DNA of 64,000 nt from Ursus arctos (Eukaryota > Chordata > Mammalia > Carnivora > Ursidae). Positions 60,410 through 64,000 of the stretch are shown in pieces (within the stretch, counting starts at the first letter, position 1; each line of letters opens with the position of its first letter). Location: assembly GCF_023065955.2 (NCBI RefSeq), contig NW_026622986.1, forward strand, positions 17,261,848 to 17,325,847, written 5' to 3'. A program made the translations under genes and the position numbers. The notes under the pieces were generated by a model. The model saw nothing but the letters and a program-made list of their open reading frames with translations, did no database searches and was not told the DNA's origin.

Positions 60410-61350
60410 CCTCGTGGCCCAGTTTACGGCCCCGCACACGAAGCCAGCAGTGCTGACAGTCGGCACATGCAGGATTCTGAAGGAACACGGGCGGGACGGG
60501 ACGTGTGAGGGTTAGAGCTACTGTGTCTCTGAGCGAGGAGCTCAGCGCTTGCGGGGCTCAGGGCCGGGGGACGCAGGTGCTCAGAGCTGGGGGAGGCTGT
60601 CTGAAGCAGTTCGGTCTGTCTAGAAAAGAGGCCGTGCCCAGGAACGAAGACAGAGGGTGACGAAGGTCCCGCACTCCGCTGTTCGGGTGGTTCGGCGGAG
60701 ATGCGTCCGCGACGACGCGAGCCCGCCGAGGATGAGCAGGGCCGGGCTGGAGGCAGCGGCGTCGCGCTGTCCGCACCGGGGTGCTAGCCTGTCCCGCCCG
60801 CGACTCCTCCCCGTCACCGTCGGCGCCTTTCTAAATCCCCGTCACGTGCTCAGGGCTGGCGGGCGTCTGCGGAGGGCAAGCTGCCTCACCGTGAAAGCCG
60901 GGAGGGTCGCCAGGGCACGTGCGAGGGAGGGGACGGGATCGAGTATGTTGAAGAGCTCGCTTTCCTCCGGGGACGGAACGAGGTTAGTTTCGTGGGGAAG
61001 GGTCACCAGCGGCCACCACGGGCTGTGGAAGCGCGGACGCCCGCGGAGGCCTTGCCCTCAGCGCTCAGCTCCGGCGCAGCTCCCCGAGGACGCTGTGGGC
61101 GGCGGGCCCCCTCAGCGAGCCGAAGAGCGGGCCCCACGCTGCCCTGGTCCCCCCACCCCCACCCCGTCGTCTGGCCGCAGCTCCGTCCAGCCCCGTGCAG
61201 GGAGGGAGGGAGAGCCCGGCTGGCCAGCAGCCCCCGGCTGTGTCCCGGGTCGGGGGCCGGACGGGCCGGGAGGGGGGCAGGGCGCCGGTGTCGTCAGGCC
61301 GTCCTGTCCCAGCCGGGCCACCCCTTCTGCCGGCGAACCAGAGCCAACAG
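60410..61350. promoter_or_regulatory. CpG-island-like region downstream of DNAJC1
   Basis: Very high G+C and CpG density (for example 'gatgcgtccgcgacgacgcg', 'cgtcaccgtcggcgcctttc'). Long open frames on both strands (60657-61442 on +, 61065-61430 on -) are explained by the scarcity of AT-rich stop codons and show no recognised domain. It could be the promoter of an unannotated transcript, an orphan CpG island, or a GC-biased segment. Confidence 0.55.
61263..61282 (+). other. Candidate G-quadruplex
   Basis: Four G-tracts with loops of 1-2 bases: GGG at 61263, GGG at 61268, six G at 61272 and GGG at 61280. It lies inside the CpG-rich region. Confidence 0.6.
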
Positions 61351-64000
61351 CTGATCCCCCAGAGCCTTCTCCTGAAGCCACAGGGCTGTCCCTGTGCACC
61401 TGCTGCGGCCACGGCCGCCTCCCCATTCATTCCGGGGTGTGAGGGAGAAAAATGCGACGGAGAGAAACAGTGGCGAGCACGCCGTTGTTCTGGCTTCGTT
61501 CTGGCCCCGGGACCCCCTCGCCTCTGAGTCCAGCTCCAGGCCTGTCTTTCGTGCCACTTGGTGGTCCGGCTTGTGACCTTCTGGGATTCTGCGAGCCTCC
61601 TTCCATTCGAATACCCTTTCTACCTGCCGTACTTTGCACTGGGTTCCTGTCCCATGTACCCCCAAACTGCATTACAAGAGTTCTGGGCTTCCAGCTTGGG
61701 GAGAGCCCCACAGGAGCCCAAAGATGCCCAATGCAGTACAATCGAGGATACGATTCCCTGATTTGCCTACCAGCCTCATCTTTTCTAGACTTAAGAAGAC
61801 AAGGCTCTAGCACAGCTTTCTACCTGTGACTATTCTGCCTACCAAGTTCTTTAAAAAAAAAAAAAAAAATTCAGAAAGGGGCCCTTTCCTCAGGGGATTC
61901 TGGGAGCCGCCAATTTTTGTTGAAGTAGGTGGGCCAGGGGTTCCCAGAGTTCAGCCACACTCCAGAGACCTGTGGGATTCAGTGTGAGCAAGGTCATGGC
62001 CAAGAAAACAAAGGAGCTTCCAAGAGGAAGTTGCTACACCGATCACGGGGGGCATCAAGCACCCACGGCCAGGCCCACTGGCAGCCCCCTTCTCCAGGCC
62101 CAGCTCCCCTTTCCAGAGCCACCAGGGGCAGCCTTAGCGACAGGAGCTCCAAGGCCAAGCTCTGTGACATCAGGCGCCTTGGTTTACCTCGTTGTCTCCC
62201 TTCCTCGACTGGAGAAATAGGAAATAATGACAGCTGCCACGTTGTTAGGACGATAAAGCGAGATAATCTGCGCAAAACCTTTAACATCATGCGGGGCATG
62301 TGGAAAACAGTAAGCTCTCTTCATCTGTCTGACCATCCAGCCTTGCTGTTAGCGTCCTTTTAAGAGGCTGCTGACGCATGACAGGGCCGATGGGCCCGAT
62401 GGGGCCCCCTGCGCCTCACCTCCTGCCTGCCCCAGTTCCTTGCCTGGGGAGCCCCAGCTCACTGGGGGACCCCCCCAGGCACCTGCGACCCTGACAAAAT
62501 CTCCTGTTCCAGTTGTGTCATCTTCAGGGAGGGAGTCTGCGTATTTCACTAGGTGTCCCCAAGGGTCTCTCACCCCCAAAAAAAAAAAAAAAAAAAAAAG
62601 CCTCTTTACAGCCTCTGCTGTCATATTTATCCTGACATGGCCCACGGACAGAGAAACACCGCAGACGTGGCCTCCAACCAGTTTCAGGCCCCAGCCCTGC
62701 TGCTCATGAACTGGGGCCTGGACCAGCCTCCCTTCAGCCTCTCAATGCTCATTTCCTGCCCCGAGAACTCAGATGCGATCGAGTCAGTGAGTGGCCTCAC
62801 ATGAAGGAGGCCTCCACACCCGTGGCAGCCTGGCCCGGTCCCTGCCTCGCCCTCGCAGACGGTCTAAGGAAAGGCCAGAGCTTTAGAGTCAAAAGAGCCA
62901 CATCTAAATTTTGGGTCAAGGGCAGTAAGCAAGGAGTGGGAACCGAGTCAGGAAAGTTGTCTTGGATGCTTGGGGTTTGGAAGGAGGCAGGGGTGGGGGG
63001 CCGGGCAGGGAGCGTGGAGACAAGGCTTGAGGCTCAGGATTTGGTTTCGATTCTTCGAGGTCCACACCCCAGTCAGACCCTAGCAGAGAACAAACAGCAA
63101 CACTGACCATTTCTGCTGCATTTGGGAAGCCCTGGGTGGCGGCGGGCGCATGCTCTCCTGATGCCATCCTGCCGCCTGGCCCCCCAAGTCTCACCGGCCC
63201 CCCCGCACAGCCAGCTGGGGCCCGCAGTGGAGCCACGGCTTTGGGGCCTTTGCCCTCCTCTTCTGGGAGGACAGGTCTTTTATCCTTTAGTGATTCAGGT
63301 TTACTTTCTCCACTGGAACAAAAATCTCCCCGCTTCCATTTCTCTAGACAGTTTAGAGCTCCAATTTCTAGCGCCCGCTCACACGTCTGACTTCTCACAG
63401 AACCCCAGCTGGCCGACCAGGTCCGGCCCTGCGGCCAGCTCTCCTGTCCACGGCCGGTGGCGCCGCACAGCCCACGGGGTCTAGAGGTGTCGCGTGGCAC
63501 AGGCGGAGCGCAGCTCCTTCTCAGCTGTGCCTTACCCAGCTTTACTGGTGGAAGCACGACGGACCACACGGCTTGGATTTACAACAGGGAATCTGCTGCT
63601 TCTATGGCGCTGGTATGGGAACCATCTAGAAGTCCTACACAAGCCTCTCATCTGATCAGTCCCGTCGTATGCTGGGCTAGACAGCCCAGCCCCACGAGGG
63701 GATGATCGTTTTTGATTGGAACATTGCAGCCACTGGGTTTTCTCATGGGTGTGTCTTCAAATTCCCTGCTCAGTTTTAGAATAAGATCATAATAAGCTTT
63801 CTACTGTAACTGTTTTGAGAGAACTTGAAGAAACGCCTCTTACCTCAGGACTTTTTCTTGTTATGTGCGAGTCCCACCCCCCAAGCCACATCCACCTACC
63901 CCTTTGAGAGCAAAGAACTAATCCCTTTAAAATACCAGCTATTTGATTCCTCCTCCGGTCTGTGGGGTATTTGTTGCAGTTGGTTTAGCAATTAGGTTTC
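61351..64000. other. Intergenic sequence downstream of DNAJC1
   Basis: GC-rich until about 63500, then ordinary. It holds one MIR-like relic (62200-62320), an A-run of about 19 (61853-61869) and another of about 22 (62577-62599). I recognise no gene. In the human arrangement I recall, the convergent neighbour MLLT10 ends roughly 13 kb away, so its 3' end would lie beyond the window. Confidence 0.45.
62200..62320 (+). repeat. MIR SINE relic
   Basis: 'ggagaaataggaaataatga', 'ttaggacgataaagcgagat' and 'ggcatgtggaaaacagtaag' match the MIR 3' half. Confidence 0.65.

Noticed and set aside
60657..61442. 261-codon open frame on the + strand
   Set aside because: It lies in very GC-rich DNA where stops are rare, overlaps equally long frames on the other strand and in other frames, and shows no domain or splice structure. 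Kept only as a question under the CpG block.
62349..64000. Possible 3' end of the convergent neighbour MLLT10
   Set aside because: I see no sequence I can tie to MLLT10. The expectation rests only on remembered human gene order, where the gap is larger than the space left here.

Overview
The window is mammalian nuclear DNA, almost entirely intronic or intergenic. It is dense in tRNA-Lys-derived SINEs of the carnivoran CAN/SINEC type and in carnivoran-style L1 fragments. Two SINEs (6608-6817 and 49749-49950) have the body I associate with bear/giant-panda subfamilies ('gcacagcggttaagcgtctgcc', 'tcgctggctgtctctatctctgtcgaataaa'). An arctoid carnivoran, probably an ursid, is the best guess, but this rests on recall and not on a search.

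The one protein-coding gene is the 3' part of DNAJC1 (ERdj1/MTJ1), on the + strand. Four exons have clean GT-AG boundaries and compatible phases: 32793-32912, 55630-55678, 57080-57537 and 60116-60184 (stop at 60182). They encode both SANT/Myb-like domains, the acidic/basic linker between them, and the C-terminal QAKS end. The J domain, the transmembrane segment and all earlier exons lie upstream of the window, so 1-32792 is read as part of a large intron.

Layout: 1-29000 is an upstream intron packed with repeats. It holds L1s in both orientations (two of them 5'-inverted), an antisense degenerate endogenous retrovirus with gag-pro-pol order (about 18140-21240), an LTR-like pair (13560-14740), and a nested complex at 22650-27905. 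In that complex one host L1 is split by a YBX1 processed pseudogene, SINEs, another L1 and a Tigger-like MITE. 29000-37700 is repeat-poor and surrounds the first exon. 37750-53000 is again rich in L1 and SINE, including an old near-full-length L1 at 46437-52190. 53000-60200 has mostly MIR-type relics and the last three exons. 60200-64000 is GC-rich DNA downstream of the gene, with CpG-dense patches and no recognisable gene.

I found no CRISPR array, operon, functional RNA gene or novel biochemical system. The most informative content is mutational history: target-site duplications that date the nesting, twin-primed L1s, a SINE pair inside one target-site duplication, and microsatellites that arose repeatedly at one site of the L1 3' region. 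Repeat family names come from remembered consensus sequences and should be confirmed with RepeatMasker.
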